Shown here: positions 17,442-28,161 of the stretch, one piece after another
How the letters are laid out: each line of letters begins with the position of its first letter
Position numbering within the stretch: position 1 is the first letter of the stretch
Assembly: GCF_012562605.1 (NCBI RefSeq)
Contig: NZ_CP046224.1
Coordinates: 64,289-128,288, forward strand
Direction of reading: 5' to 3'
Length of the DNA: 64,000 bases
Source: Enterobacteriaceae endosymbiont of Plateumaris sericea
GTDB lineage: Bacteria; Pseudomonadota; Gammaproteobacteria; Enterobacterales; Enterobacteriaceae
Position numbers and translations under genes: made by a program
The notes under the pieces: generated by a model
Seen by the model: only the letters and a program-made list of their open reading frames with translations
The model's database searches: none
Told to the model about the DNA's origin: nothing

Positions 17442-18224
17442 ATGCAATTATTATTAGGAAAAAAAATATTAATTACAGGGATAATAAGTAAATTATCTAT
17501 TGCTTATGGAATAGCTCGAGCTATGTATAATAATAAAGCGGAATTAATTTTTACATATCAAAAAGAAAAAAATAAAAAAAGGGTAGAAAAATTAGTAAAA
17601 AATATGACACATTATCCAATAATAAAATGTGATGTATCTAAAGATAATAATATAAAATCTTTATTTATTAAAATATCTCAATTTTGGAATAAATTTCATG
17701 GATTCATACATTCTATAGCTTTTGTTCCAAAAAACCAATTAAAAGGTAGTTTTATTGATAATATATCAAGAAAGGGATTTCAAATAGCTCATGATATTAG
17801 TTCATATAGTTTAACAGCGATGGTTAAAGAATGTCGTAATATGTTATATCCTAAATCTGCAATAGTTTCTTTATCATATTTAGGCTCTAATAGAGTTATC
17901 CCTAATTATAATGTTATGGGATTAGCAAAAGCATCATTAGAAGCTAATATTCGCTATATAGCGTCTGATATTGGAAAACAAAATATTAGAATTAATGGAA
18001 TATCTTCTTCTCCAATAAAAACGTTAGCTGCATCAGGAATTAATAATTTTAATTATATATTAAAATATTATAATAAAATGACACCATTATCATATACAAT
18101 TACAATTAATGATATTGGTAATGTTGCAGTATTTTTATGTTCTGATTTATCATGTGGAATTACAGGAGAAATTATTCATGTAGATGGAGGATTTAATCTT
18201 ATTGCTATAAATAAAAATTTTTAA
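17442..18224 (+). CDS. fabI: Enoyl-[acyl-carrier-protein] reductase (NADH)
   Basis: Carries out the last reduction in each fatty-acid elongation cycle. The 260-aa protein (E. coli 262) is a short-chain dehydrogenase of FabI type, with KKILITGIISKLSIAYGIA at the cofactor site. The active-site Tyr and Lys lie in NYNVMGLAKASLEANIRY with the usual Y-x6-K spacing. AAAAGG precedes ATG 17442. It works with FabG, FabF, FabD and AcpP encoded at 26-29 kb. Confidence 0.97.
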   Translation: MQLLLGKKILITGIISKLSIAYGIARAMYNNKAELIFTYQKEKNKKRVEKLVKNMTHYPIIKCDVSKDNNIKSLFIKISQFWNKFHGFIHSIAFVPKNQLKGSFIDNISRKGFQIAHDISSYSLTAMVKECRNMLYPKSAIVSLSYLGSNRVIPNYNVMGLAKASLEANIRYIASDIGKQNIRINGISSSPIKTLAASGINNFNYILKYYNKMTPLSYTITINDIGNVAVFLCSDLSCGITGEIIHVDGGFNLIAINKNF

Positions 18225-18347
18225 TTTTAATTTAATTAATTTATAAAAAATATAAATTTGATAATAATTTTAATAAATGATAATTTTTATATTTTAATAA
18301 TGTTTAAAACATAGAACATAAATTTTATATAAAATAAGGATTTAATA

Positions 18348-19892
18348 ATGTTAATTGGTATACCTAAAGAAAAATTATTTAAAGAAAAGAGAGTAGCTAT
18401 TACTCCTATATCAGTAAAAATATTAATAAAATTAGGTTTTACTATATTTATTGAAAAAAATGCTGGAGAAAATGCTTATTTTCAAGATCAAGATTTTATT
18501 AATGTTGGAGCCCAAATTGTTAATAATGATCAAATTTGGAATACTAATATAATAATTAAAATTAATCCTCCTGATGTGGAAGAAGTAAAATTAATAAAAA
18601 AAAATAGTATATTAATTAGTTTTATTTGGCCTTCAAAAAATTATACTTTATTAAAAGAATTAGCAATTAAAAATATTACAGCTATATCTATGGATTCAGT
18701 ACCTAGAATTTCTAGAGCACAATCTATAGATGCTTTAAGTTCTATGAGTAATTTAGCTGGATATAGAAGTATTATAGAATCAACCTATTTATTTGGTAGA
18801 TCTCTTAATGGACAAATTACAGCTGCAGGTAAAATTTTACCTGCTAAAGTAATTGTAATAGGTGTTGGAGTTGCTGGACTATCTGCTATTGCAACTGCAA
18901 GAAGTTTAGGAGCAATTGTTAAAGCATTTGATACTAGGGAAGAAGTTAAAGAACAAATTAATAGTATGGGTGCTATATTTTTACAATTTAAAAAAAAATA
19001 TAAAGATTTAAATAATAATGAATCTTTTTATTTAAATCAGATAAATTCAGAAATTAAACTTTTATCTAATTATATGAAAGAAACAGATATTATTATTACT
19101 ACAGCATTAATACCTGGTCAAAAAGCTCCTATTTTAATTAATAATGAAATGATCAACAATATGAAACCTGGAAGTATTATTGTTGATTTAGCAGCTGAAA
19201 ATGGTGGTAATTGTATATTAACTCAAAAAGATAAAATTATTATAACTAAAAATAATATTAAAATAATAGGTTTTACTAATTTACCTAGTAAAATGGCTGT
19301 ACAAGCTTCTCAATTATATAGTAATAATGTTACAAACTTAATTAAATTATTATTATCTAAAAAAGGTAAAAAATTAAATATTGATTTTAAAGATGAAATT
19401 ATACGTAATATGACTGTTACTTATGATAAAAAAATAATTTGGCCAGCACCATTAATTAAAGAAAAAAATTTTGAACAAAATTTAGAAAAACCATATAGTT
19501 TAAAACTAAAAAAAAACGATATAAATAATAAACAAGATAAATCTTATTTTAAAAATTTTCAAAAATATTTTTTTATATTTTTAAGTTTATCTTTTATTTA
19601 TACTCTAAAATTTCTTCCTAAAGAAACTATACCTCATTTTATAATATTTTTATTATCTTGTATAATAGGTTATTATGTTATATGGAATGTTAGTCATAAA
19701 TTACATACTCCTTTAATGTCAGTAACAAATGCAATTTCAGGTATTATTATCATTGGTGTTATATTTCAAATTAATAATAATAACATATTAATAACTATAT
19801 TATCATTTTTAGGAATATTACTATCTAGTATAAATATTTTTGGTGGATTAACTGTAACTCAACGTATGTTAAAAATGTTTAATAAAAAATAA
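18348..19892 (+). CDS. pntA: NAD(P) transhydrogenase subunit alpha
   Basis: Part of the inner-membrane proton-driven enzyme that reduces NADP+ with NADH. The 514-aa protein (E. coli 510) has the soluble NAD(H)-binding domain I (about residues 1-380), including GIPKE at the start and the [15 protein letters not shown] nucleotide loop. About four C-terminal membrane helices follow (roughly 405-505). An AAGGA Shine-Dalgarno precedes ATG 18348. pntB follows after 13 bp. Confidence 0.97.
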   Translation: MLIGIPKEKLFKEKRVAITPISVKILIKLGFTIFIEKNAGENAYFQDQDFINVGAQIVNNDQIWNTNIIIKINPPDVEEVKLIKKNSILISFIWPSKNYTLLKELAIKNITAISMDSVPRISRAQSIDALSSMSNLAGYRSIIESTYLFGRSLNGQITAAGKILPAKVIVIGVGVAGLSAIATARSLGAIVKAFDTREEVKEQINSMGAIFLQFKKKYKDLNNNESFYLNQINSEIKLLSNYMKETDIIITTALIPGQKAPILINNEMINNMKPGSIIVDLAAENGGNCILTQKDKIIITKNNIKIIGFTNLPSKMAVQASQLYSNNVTNLIKLLLSKKGKKLNIDFKDEIIRNMTVTYDKKIIWPAPLIKEKNFEQNLEKPYSLKLKKNDINNKQDKSYFKNFQKYFFIFLSLSFIYTLKFLPKETIPHFIIFLLSCIIGYYVIWNVSHKLHTPLMSVTNAISGIIIIGVIFQINNNNILITILSFLGILLSSINIFGGLTVTQRMLKMFNKK

Positions 19893-19905
19893 GAGGTATT
19901 AATAG

Positions 19906-21297
19906 ATGTTTGATGGACTAGCAATAGTTACATATACTATATCTTCAATATTATTTATATTTAGTCTTGCAAGTCTTTCTCAAAAAGAAACTTCTAAAAA
20001 AGGAAATTTATTTGCTATTATAGGAATGATAATTGCAATTACAGCTGCTATATTAAATTCTCAATTTAATAATATTGGTTATATATTAATAGCTATTATT
20101 TTAGGAGGTATTATTGGTATAAATATATCTAAAAAAATAGATATGACTAAAATGCCTCAATTAATTGCTATATTACATAGTTTTGTAGGATTAACTGCAA
20201 TTTTTGTAGGAATAAATAGTTATTTATTAATATATTATGATATAAATCAAATACATGACTCAATAAAATTAATAGAAATATTTATTAGTATTTTTATAGG
20301 ATCTATAACTTTTATAGGTTCAATTATTGCATTTAGTAAATTATCAGGAATTATCACATCAAAAGCTTATAATTTTAAATTTAAAAAATTAATTAATATT
20401 AGTACATTTATTATTTCTATTATTTTAATGATAATATTTTTAAAAACAAAATATATTATTTTACAAATTTTATCATTAGTATTTATGATACATATTTCAT
20501 TAATTTTTGGTTTATATTTAATAATTAGTATAGGTGGTGCAGATATGCCTGTAGTAATTTCAATGTTGAATTCTTATTCAGGTTGGGCTGCTGCAGCTTC
20601 TGGATTTATGTTAAATAATGATCTTTTAATTATTACTGGAGCACTAGTTGGTTCTTCTGGAGCAATATTATCATATTTAATGTGTAAAGGTATGAATAGA
20701 TCATTTATTAATGTAATATTTGGAGGATCACAAAATAAAAAAAGTACTAATATTATTGAAAATGATATTGAACAACAATATAGAAAAATTTCTATAAACG
20801 ATACAGTAGAACTTTTGAAAGATTCTAGTAATATTATTATAATTCCTGGATATGGAATGGCTGTAGCACAAGCTCAATATCCTATTTCTGAAATAGTAAA
20901 AAAATTAATTTCATATAATATTAAAGTAAGATTTGCTATTCATCCAGTAGCAGGAAGGTTACCAGGACATATGAATGTTTTATTAGCAGAAGCAAATATA
21001 CCTTATGACATCATATTAGAAATGGATGAAATTAATAAAGATTTTTCTAATACTGATACTGTATTAATTATAGGAGCTAATGATACAGTTAATCCATCAG
21101 CTCAAGATGATAAAAATAGTCCAATTTCAGGAATGCCAGTACTAGAAGCTTGGAAAGCAAAAAATATTATTATTTTTAAAAGAAGTATGAATTATGGATA
21201 TTCTGGTATTACTAATCCTTTATTTTATAAAGAAAATAGTTATATGTTATTCGGAGATGCAAAAGAAACAATTAATAAAATTTTAAAAATATTATAA
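19906..21297 (+). CDS. pntB: NAD(P) transhydrogenase subunit beta
   Basis: Forms the remaining membrane helices and the NADP(H)-binding domain III. The 463-aa protein (E. coli 462) has hydrophobic helices up to about residue 260, with [21 protein letters not shown] in the channel region. Domain III carries [34 protein letters not shown] and [11 protein letters not shown]. It is translated from ATG 19906 behind GAGGT. A strong terminator follows, closing the pntAB operon. Confidence 0.97.
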   Translation: MFDGLAIVTYTISSILFIFSLASLSQKETSKKGNLFAIIGMIIAITAAILNSQFNNIGYILIAIILGGIIGINISKKIDMTKMPQLIAILHSFVGLTAIFVGINSYLLIYYDINQIHDSIKLIEIFISIFIGSITFIGSIIAFSKLSGIITSKAYNFKFKKLINISTFIISIILMIIFLKTKYIILQILSLVFMIHISLIFGLYLIISIGGADMPVVISMLNSYSGWAAAASGFMLNNDLLIITGALVGSSGAILSYLMCKGMNRSFINVIFGGSQNKKSTNIIENDIEQQYRKISINDTVELLKDSSNIIIIPGYGMAVAQAQYPISEIVKKLISYNIKVRFAIHPVAGRLPGHMNVLLAEANIPYDIILEMDEINKDFSNTDTVLIIGANDTVNPSAQDDKNSPISGMPVLEAWKAKNIIIFKRSMNYGYSGITNPLFYKENSYMLFGDAKETINKILKIL

Positions 21298-21302
21298 TAA
21301 TT

Positions 21303-21347
21303 GTTGATTCTAGATTTTAATAAAATAAATTACTAGAATCAACTTTT
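21303..21347 (+). terminator. Intrinsic terminator of pntAB
   Basis: A perfect 11-bp stem, GTTGATTCTAG (21303-21313) and CTAGAATCAAC (21333-21343), is followed by TTTT. It begins 5 bp after the pntB stop. Confidence 0.8.
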
Positions 21348-21469
21348 AAACGTAATGAATTAAATTATTTAATTATATGTATAAAATAGATTATTAATAT
21401 TTTATATTATTGAAAATAATTATATTTTTTATATTAAAAATAATTTTTATTTTATATACTAGAATAATA

Positions 21470-24124
21470 TTATGGTTTTTGTGCAGGAGCCGTAGCATAT
21501 CTATTAGCTGCATGTCCCCCTGCTCCTTTATTTTTATTTTCCATGTTACATAATGAATATATTAATTTATTATTTTTATAATAATATAAGGATATATGTT
21601 TATTATTTGATTGTTTTTTTCTAAATAAAAGATTTTTATTAAATATTTTTTTTTCAAAAATATATTTTTTTTTTATAATTTTATTTTTTTTATTTATAAT
21701 AATTTTTGATGATTTTTTTTTTTCTAAAAATAAATTATCTTTTATATGAAAGTTTATTTTAGATAAAAATTTTTTATTATAATTTAGTAAATGTATATTA
21801 TTTTTTTTATAAAAAAATTGATAAAAAAACATAGATGAGTTAAAAATTAAATTTTTTTGAATATTTAAGTTATTTATAATATTTTTATTTATTTTTGAAT
21901 TTATTTTATTATTTATTCTAACTGTTTTTGTAATTAATAAATTAGGTATTTTATTAATAATAAAAATATTTTGATAATAAATATTATTAAAATAAAAACT
22001 ATAATATTTTTTATATATAAAATAATTTTTATCAGTATCTTTAAAAGCATATGATAAATTTTTTAAATTAATAATATTAAATTTATTTTTATCATTTTTT
22101 AATAGATTATTTTTTTTTAATATTAATTGATTTTTTGTTTCAATTATTTTTAATTTAGAAAATGTAAAAATATTTTGTTTTTTAATTATTGTTTGAAATA
22201 TTTTAATATTAAAATTTAATTTAATTTGATTAAAAATATTTTTAATTTTTTTTATACAATTAATATTATTATCATATTTTTTTTTAAAATAATTAGTTAT
22301 TTGCTTATTTTTATTTAAAAAAACATTTTTAATAATATTAATATTTTTTTTATTAAAATTACTAAATATAATGTTATTAAAATTTAATTTTTTATTATAA
22401 ATAATATTATAAAAAAATTTTTTTATAATATTATTTATTTTTAAAAAATAATTAAAAATTTTATTTTCTCTAACACTATTATTTTGATTTTTAATAGAAA
22501 TATTTTTATTTTGAATAAAATTTTTCTTTTTTACTAAATTTTTTTTTAATGATTGATGTGGATATTTATAATTTTTTTTATGATAAAACGTATAATTCAA
22601 ATTATATGTTTTTGTTATAGAGTCATTAATATTTTTTTTATCTTCTCCATGACGAATACGTAAAATAGAATAATTAGGAGTTTCTATTTGATCATTTGGA
22701 ATAATAAAGGTTCGTATACCATTTTTCCTATTTTCAATAGCATTAACAGATTTTCTTTTTTCATTTAATAAATATGATGCTATTTTTACTGGTACTATTG
22801 CATATACTTCTTTTGTATTTTCTTTAAAAGATTCTTCTTCAATTAATCTTAAAATTGATAAAGATAATGATTTATTATCTCTTATTGTTCCATTACCTAT
22901 ACATCTAGGACACATATAATGACTTGATTCTCTTAGAGATGAACTAATTCTTTGACGAGACATTTCTAATAATCCAAATTTTGATATATGATTCATTTGT
23001 ATTTTTGCTCTATCTTGACGTAATTTATCTCTTAAACGTTGTTCAACAGCTCTTTGATTTTCTGTAGGAGACATATCAATAAAATCAATAACAATTAAAC
23101 CACCTATATCACGTAATCTTAATTGTCTTGCAATTTCATCAGTTGCTTCTAAATTAATATTAAAAGCTGTTTCTTCTATATCTATGCCTTTAGTTGCTTT
23201 TGCTGAATTAACATCAACTGATGTAAGTGCTTCAGTTGTGTCAATAACTATTGAGCCTCCAGATAATAAATTTACTTTTCTTTGAAATGCAGTTTCTATT
23301 TGTGATTCTATTTGATAATGACTAAATAATGGAATTTTACCAGAATATAATTTAATTTTTTTATTAAAATCAGATCTTCCTAATAAATTAATATATTCTT
23401 TAGCTAATTTTAATATTTCAGGATTATCAATAAGTATTTCGTTGATATCTGTAAGATAATCTCTAAAAGCTCTCATAATTATATTACTTTCTTGATGTAT
23501 TAAAAAAGGAGCAGGTTTACTATTAGCTATTTTATTAATCAATTTCCAATGTTTTAATCTAAATTGCAAATCATATTCTAATTCTTTATTTTTTTTTCCT
23601 AATCCAGCAGTACGTATTATTAATCCCATTTCTTTAGGTAATTTTAATGTTAATAAAATTTCTTTTAATTCATTTCTTTTTTCACCTTCAATTCTTTTTG
23701 AAATGCCTCCTACTTTAGGACTATTAGGCATTAAAACTAAATATGTACCTGCTAAACTTATGAATGTAGTTAATGAAGCTCCTTTATTACCTCTTTCTTC
23801 TTTATTAATTTGTACAATTAATTCTTTTCCTTTGTATAAATATTCTTTAATATTTTCTTTTTTTAATAAAATATTATTCGAATTATCAGTAATATATTGA
23901 TTATTAATTTCTTTAAAAGGTAAAAATCCATGTTTTTTAGTACCATAATCTACAAAAACAGCTTCTAAACTTTGTTCAATATGAATAATCTTACCTTTAT
24001 ATATATTAGATTTTTTTTGCTTATAAGTATCATTAGCTATATCTAAATCATATAATCTTTGTCCATCAACCATAGCTACACGTAACTCCTCATGTTGTGT
24101 AGCATTTATTAACATTCTTTTCAT
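21470..24124 (-). CDS. rne: Ribonuclease E
   Basis: Endoribonuclease that starts mRNA decay and processes rRNA and tRNA. The 884-aa protein (E. coli 1061) keeps the whole catalytic half, about residues 1-515: the S1 domain, the 5' sensor, catalytic Asp304 and Asp347 (E. coli 303, 346) and the zinc-link CPRC at 405-408. Residues about 515-860 are a low-complexity Lys/Asn/Ile-rich linker with no match I can see. The last residues, GAGGHAANRYATAPAQKP, resemble the C-terminal PNPase-binding tail of E. coli RNase E. It is divergent from rluC, as in E. coli. Confidence 0.97.
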   Translation of the reverse strand: MKRMLINATQHEELRVAMVDGQRLYDLDIANDTYKQKKSNIYKGKIIHIEQSLEAVFVDYGTKKHGFLPFKEINNQYITDNSNNILLKKENIKEYLYKGKELIVQINKEERGNKGASLTTFISLAGTYLVLMPNSPKVGGISKRIEGEKRNELKEILLTLKLPKEMGLIIRTAGLGKKNKELEYDLQFRLKHWKLINKIANSKPAPFLIHQESNIIMRAFRDYLTDINEILIDNPEILKLAKEYINLLGRSDFNKKIKLYSGKIPLFSHYQIESQIETAFQRKVNLLSGGSIVIDTTEALTSVDVNSAKATKGIDIEETAFNINLEATDEIARQLRLRDIGGLIVIDFIDMSPTENQRAVEQRLRDKLRQDRAKIQMNHISKFGLLEMSRQRISSSLRESSHYMCPRCIGNGTIRDNKSLSLSILRLIEEESFKENTKEVYAIVPVKIASYLLNEKRKSVNAIENRKNGIRTFIIPNDQIETPNYSILRIRHGEDKKNINDSITKTYNLNYTFYHKKNYKYPHQSLKKNLVKKKNFIQNKNISIKNQNNSVRENKIFNYFLKINNIIKKFFYNIIYNKKLNFNNIIFSNFNKKNINIIKNVFLNKNKQITNYFKKKYDNNINCIKKIKNIFNQIKLNFNIKIFQTIIKKQNIFTFSKLKIIETKNQLILKKNNLLKNDKNKFNIINLKNLSYAFKDTDKNYFIYKKYYSFYFNNIYYQNIFIINKIPNLLITKTVRINNKINSKINKNIINNLNIQKNLIFNSSMFFYQFFYKKNNIHLLNYNKKFLSKINFHIKDNLFLEKKKSSKIIINKKNKIIKKKYIFEKKIFNKNLLFRKKQSNNKHISLYYYKNNKLIYSLCNMENKNKGAGGHAANRYATAPAQKP

Positions 24125-24464
24125 TATAACTTACTCATTACTTTTATATCAAGTTTATCATTTTATTAAAATTATTTAATTTATAAAAAATAGTATTTTA
24201 TTTTTTATAAAAAATAATATTAAAATAATTTTATTAAAATTATTAATAAAATATATTAAATATTATTTTTATATGTTATTTTTAATATAATGGATGTTTG
24301 TATATTTTATTTACTAAATATTAAAATTATAATAAATAATCATAATTATTTATTCTAACATAAAAGTATATTTTCAAATAATTATTTTTATTAATAATAT
24401 AAATTATATTTAAATATTATTTAAAATATAAATAATGATATTTATATATGGACTTTAAAATTTT
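24125..24464. other. Divergent rne/rluC promoter region
   Basis: 340 bp without a gene. It must contain the rne leader, which in E. coli mediates RNase E autoregulation, and the rluC promoter. It is nearly all A+T. GAGTAAG lies before the rne start, and I can point to no convincing conserved leader hairpin. Confidence 0.5.
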
Positions 24465-25415
24465 ATGTATAAAAAAATAGATAATAAATTTATAATTATA
24501 CCTAATTATATTGATTCACAAAGAATTGATAATTTTTTAACTACAAAATTTAAAAACATTCCTAAAAGTTTTATTTATAGAATTTTACGACAAGGAAAAA
24601 TTAGAGTTAATAAAAAAAAAGTAAATCCAAAATATAAAATAAAATCAAAAGATATATTAATTTTACCTTCAATTTATATAAATAAAATAAAAAAAAAAAA
24701 AATATTACTTAATGAAAAAAAAATAAATTTTTTTAAAAAAATGATTTTATTTGAAGATAAATATATTATTGCTATAAATAAACCTTCAGGTATTGCTGTT
24801 CATGGAGGTAGTGGTATAAATTTTGGTATTATTGAATATTTTCGAGTTTTATTTAAAAAAATTAAATTTTTAGAATTAGTACATAGATTAGATAAAGAAA
24901 CTTCAGGTATATTATTAATAGCAAAAAAAAGATCTGTATTAAAAATATTACATAAACAATTACGTGATAATAGTGTGATAAAAAATTATATAGCTTTAGT
25001 AAAAGGAAATTATACTAAAAATAATCATGGTCATATAAAAGGTTTTTTATTAAAAAAAAAAAATAATAATAAGATAAAAGTAATGACACATAATACGATT
25101 GGTAAATATTCAGAAACAAAATTTCAAGTTATAAAATATTATCATACTATGATGTTATTAAATATAATTCCTTTAACAGGACGTACTCATCAAATTAGAG
25201 TACATATGTCTCATATTGGTCATCCAATTGTTTATGATCAACGTTATGGAGATAATAATTTTAATTTAAATTTAAAAAAACAAATAGGATTAAATAGATT
25301 ATTTTTACATGCACAAAAAATAAAATTTATACATCCAATAACAAATAAAAAAGTTAATATATATGCTCCTTTAGATTATGAATTAAATAATTATTTATTA
25401 AAATTAGATTCTTAA
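24465..25415 (+). CDS. rluC: 23S rRNA pseudouridine synthase RluC
   Basis: Modifies U955, U2504 and U2580 of 23S rRNA in E. coli. The 316-aa protein (E. coli 319) has an N-terminal S4 RNA-binding domain (about residues 18-75). The catalytic domain has Asp143 in VHRLDKETSGILL, and the PLTGRTHQIRVHMSHIGHPI motif follows. It is placed opposite rne as in E. coli. Two long A-tracts interrupt the gene in frame, 14 A at 24689-24702 and 12 A at 25052-25063, both likely slippage sites. Confidence 0.95.
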   Translation: MYKKIDNKFIIIPNYIDSQRIDNFLTTKFKNIPKSFIYRILRQGKIRVNKKKVNPKYKIKSKDILILPSIYINKIKKKKILLNEKKINFFKKMILFEDKYIIAINKPSGIAVHGGSGINFGIIEYFRVLFKKIKFLELVHRLDKETSGILLIAKKRSVLKILHKQLRDNSVIKNYIALVKGNYTKNNHGHIKGFLLKKKNNNKIKVMTHNTIGKYSETKFQVIKYYHTMMLLNIIPLTGRTHQIRVHMSHIGHPIVYDQRYGDNNFNLNLKKQIGLNRLFLHAQKIKFIHPITNKKVNIYAPLDYELNNYLLKLDS

Positions 25416-25548
25416 TTTAAGAGTATTATTTTTTTATTGAATATCTACATTTTTAAATATATAATTTTTAAAAATAAAAATAATATTTCTATAAATTTAT
25501 AATATTTATAATTAAATTATTATTTGAAAACAAATAAAAGGATTAAAT

Positions 25549-25722
25549 ATGGCTGTACAAAAAAGTAAAAAATCCAGATCTAAAAGAGGGATGCGTCGTT
25601 CTCATAATAAATTATCTGTAAATAAAATTTTATTAACTGATAAAAAATCAGGAAAAAAATATTTATATCATAATATGACATCTGATGGTTTTTATAAAGG
25701 AAAAAAAATAATAAATAAATAA
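25549..25722 (+). CDS. rpmF: 50S ribosomal protein L32
   Basis: Small ribosomal protein of 57 aa, the same length as in E. coli. It starts [19 protein letters not shown] and contains the [14 protein letters not shown]-terminus, which identify L32. AAAGGA precedes ATG 25549. It heads the fab cluster as in E. coli, but plsX and fabH, which follow it there, are absent. The next gene is fabD, about 240 bp downstream. Confidence 0.97.
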   Translation: MAVQKSKKSRSKRGMRRSHNKLSVNKILLTDKKSGKKYLYHNMTSDGFYKGKKIINK

Positions 25723-25959
25723 TTTTTATCTTTAATTATTTAAAATTTTATAAATTGATATTTATGAAATAAATATTCAAAAATTATTGATAAAAATTCT
25801 AATATTATATTATTTTATAATAAAATATCTAAATTATTTACTAAAATAGAATTTATTTTCTATATGTTTATTATAAAAAAAATATAATTTATTCATAAAA
25901 TAAATTAAATAAAAAATAAATATTTTAAAAATTTTTATATTTTATATAGGAACATTAGT

Positions 25960-26960
25960 TTGAATATCAATAATAATTCATTATTAAATATACAAAAAAA
26001 AAAATAGCGGCTATTTTTCCAGGTCAAGGATGTCAATTTATTGGAATGTTATCAGATTTATCTGATAATAATTTAATTATTAAAAAAATTTTTCAAAAAG
26101 CATCTAATATTTTAAAATATGATCTATGGAATTTAATTCAAAAAGGTCCTGTAAAAAAATTAAATATAACCTATTACTCTCAACCTGCTATATTAACATC
26201 ATCTTTTGCAATATATAAATTATGGTTACATAAAAATAATATAATACCTAATATTATGGCTGGTCATAGCTTAGGTGAATATACAGCTATGTTATGTAGT
26301 AATGTTATTAATTTTTATGATGCTATTCAATTAGTTAATTATAGAGGTAAATTAATGCAAGAAATATCTTATTCTTTAAAAGAAAATAATATTGATGGAT
26401 ATTTTATGCAAGTTATTATAGGTTTAAATAAGGTTTTAGTTCAAAAAATTTGTAAAAAAGAAGCAAAAACTAATATAGTTAATATTTCTAATTATAATAC
26501 ATACAATCAAGTTACAATTAGTGGTAATAAAAATGCTATATTAAGAGTTGTTAAAACATGTAAATCATTAGGTGCTTATAATATACCATTATATATTAAT
26601 GTACCTTCACATTGTTTATTAATGAAACCAATAGTAAATAAATTTAAAAAATTTTTAGAAAATATTAAATTTAATCAACCTAAAATTCCTATTGTTAATA
26701 CTCTTAATATAAAATGTGAAACATCTCCTAAGGAAATAAAATATAATTTAATACGTCAATTATATAATCCAATAAACTGGGTTGAATGTATAAAATATAT
26801 ATCAAATAAAAATATAAATAATTTATTAGAATTTGGTCCTAAAAATATATTAGCAAAACTAACTAAACAAATTATTAATAATGTAGATGTTATTTCAATA
26901 AATAATTCCAAAACATTATCTATTGCATTAAAAAAATATAATAATATGAGAAAAATATGA
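25960..26960 (+). CDS. fabD: Malonyl-CoA-ACP transacylase, frame broken near 5' end by a poly(A) tract
   Basis: Loads malonate onto ACP for fatty-acid elongation. The body is intact from FPGQGCQ through the catalytic GHSLGEYTAML and the VPSHCLLMKP segment to the stop that overlaps fabG by 4 bp. The frame that holds FPGQG has no ATG, GTG or TTG start upstream before a TAA at 25974; the first ATG (26046) would remove the FPGQG motif. An AGGA (25948-25951) and a TTG at 25960 define a start in another frame, which hits TAG right after 11 A (25994-26004). One extra A would join the two frames and give about 333 aa. Confidence 0.85.
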
Positions 26961-27694
26961 ATTTAACAGGAAAATTAGCTTTAGTAACAGGAGCTAATCG
27001 AGGTATAGGATATTATATTTCTAATACTTTAGTAAATTATGGTGCTAAAGTTATTGGAACATCTAAAAGTATTCATGGTGTAAAAATTATAAACAAATAT
27101 TTAGGTAAAAAAGGTATTGGTTTAAAATTAGATTTAATAAGTAATTCTGGATCTATTAAAAATTTTTTAAATAACATTCATCATAAATTTGGTAATATAG
27201 ATATATTAGTAAATAATGCTGGTATTACTTCTGATAATCTTCTAATAAAAATGAAGGAGAGTGAATGGAATAATGTTTTAATAACTAATTTAACTTCCGT
27301 TTTTATATTAACAAAAGAAGTTATCCGTTACATGTTAAAAAAATCATTTGGACGTATTATTACTATAGGATCTATAATAGGATCTATAGGTAATATAGGT
27401 CAAGTAAATTATGCAGCATCAAAATCAGGTTTAATAGGATTTAGTAAATCTTTAGCGTTAGAAGTAGCACACAAAGGAGTTACGGTTAATATTATATCTC
27501 CTGGATTTATTGAAACTGATATGACTCATAAACTTTCAAAATATATAAAAAATCATATTTTATCTAAAATACCTTTTAAACGTTTTGGTAAACCACAAGA
27601 AGTAGCTGATGCTGTAGCATTTTTAGCTTCTGATAAAGCATCATATATTACAGGAGAAACAATACATGTTAATGGTGGCTTGTATATGCCTTAA
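26957..27694 (+). CDS. fabG: 3-oxoacyl-[acyl-carrier-protein] reductase
   Basis: NADPH-dependent reduction of beta-ketoacyl-ACP. The 245-aa protein (E. coli 244) is a classical short-chain dehydrogenase. It has the TGANRGIGYYI cofactor loop, NNAGIT, the catalytic Ser in GSIIGSIGN, and Tyr/Lys in NYAASKSG. Its ATG overlaps the fabD stop (ATGA), so translation depends on ribosomes finishing fabD. That makes the fabD frame break relevant to fabG as well. Confidence 0.98.
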   Translation: MNLTGKLALVTGANRGIGYYISNTLVNYGAKVIGTSKSIHGVKIINKYLGKKGIGLKLDLISNSGSIKNFLNNIHHKFGNIDILVNNAGITSDNLLIKMKESEWNNVLITNLTSVFILTKEVIRYMLKKSFGRIITIGSIIGSIGNIGQVNYAASKSGLIGFSKSLALEVAHKGVTVNIISPGFIETDMTHKLSKYIKNHILSKIPFKRFGKPQEVADAVAFLASDKASYITGETIHVNGGLYMP

Positions 27695-27799
27695 ATTAGT
27701 ATAATTTTTATTATATAAATTATATTAGATTTTTGAAATTAACATTTTATTTTTAATAAAGATACTAATAAGTAATAAATCTTTTTCAGAATTTGATAA

Positions 27800-28084
<285 letters not shown>

Positions 28085-28090
28085 ATAATA

Positions 28091-28127
28091 TCAAAGGATG
28101 AATTTAATATTTTAATTCATCCTTTGA
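28091..28127 (+). terminator. Hairpin after acpP
   Basis: A perfect 14-bp stem, TCAAAGGATGAATT and AATTCATCCTTTGA, with a 9-nt loop lies 6 bp after the acpP stop. No strong T-run follows. It may be a partial terminator or an mRNA-protecting hairpin separating the abundant acpP from fabF. Confidence 0.65.
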
Positions 28128-28161
28128 TCATTATTTAAAATAATTTTATATTATAAAAAAT

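Noticed and set aside
26046-26960. fabD beginning at ATG 26046
   Set aside because: This would omit the conserved FPGQG strand and loop that are clearly encoded just upstream in the same frame.
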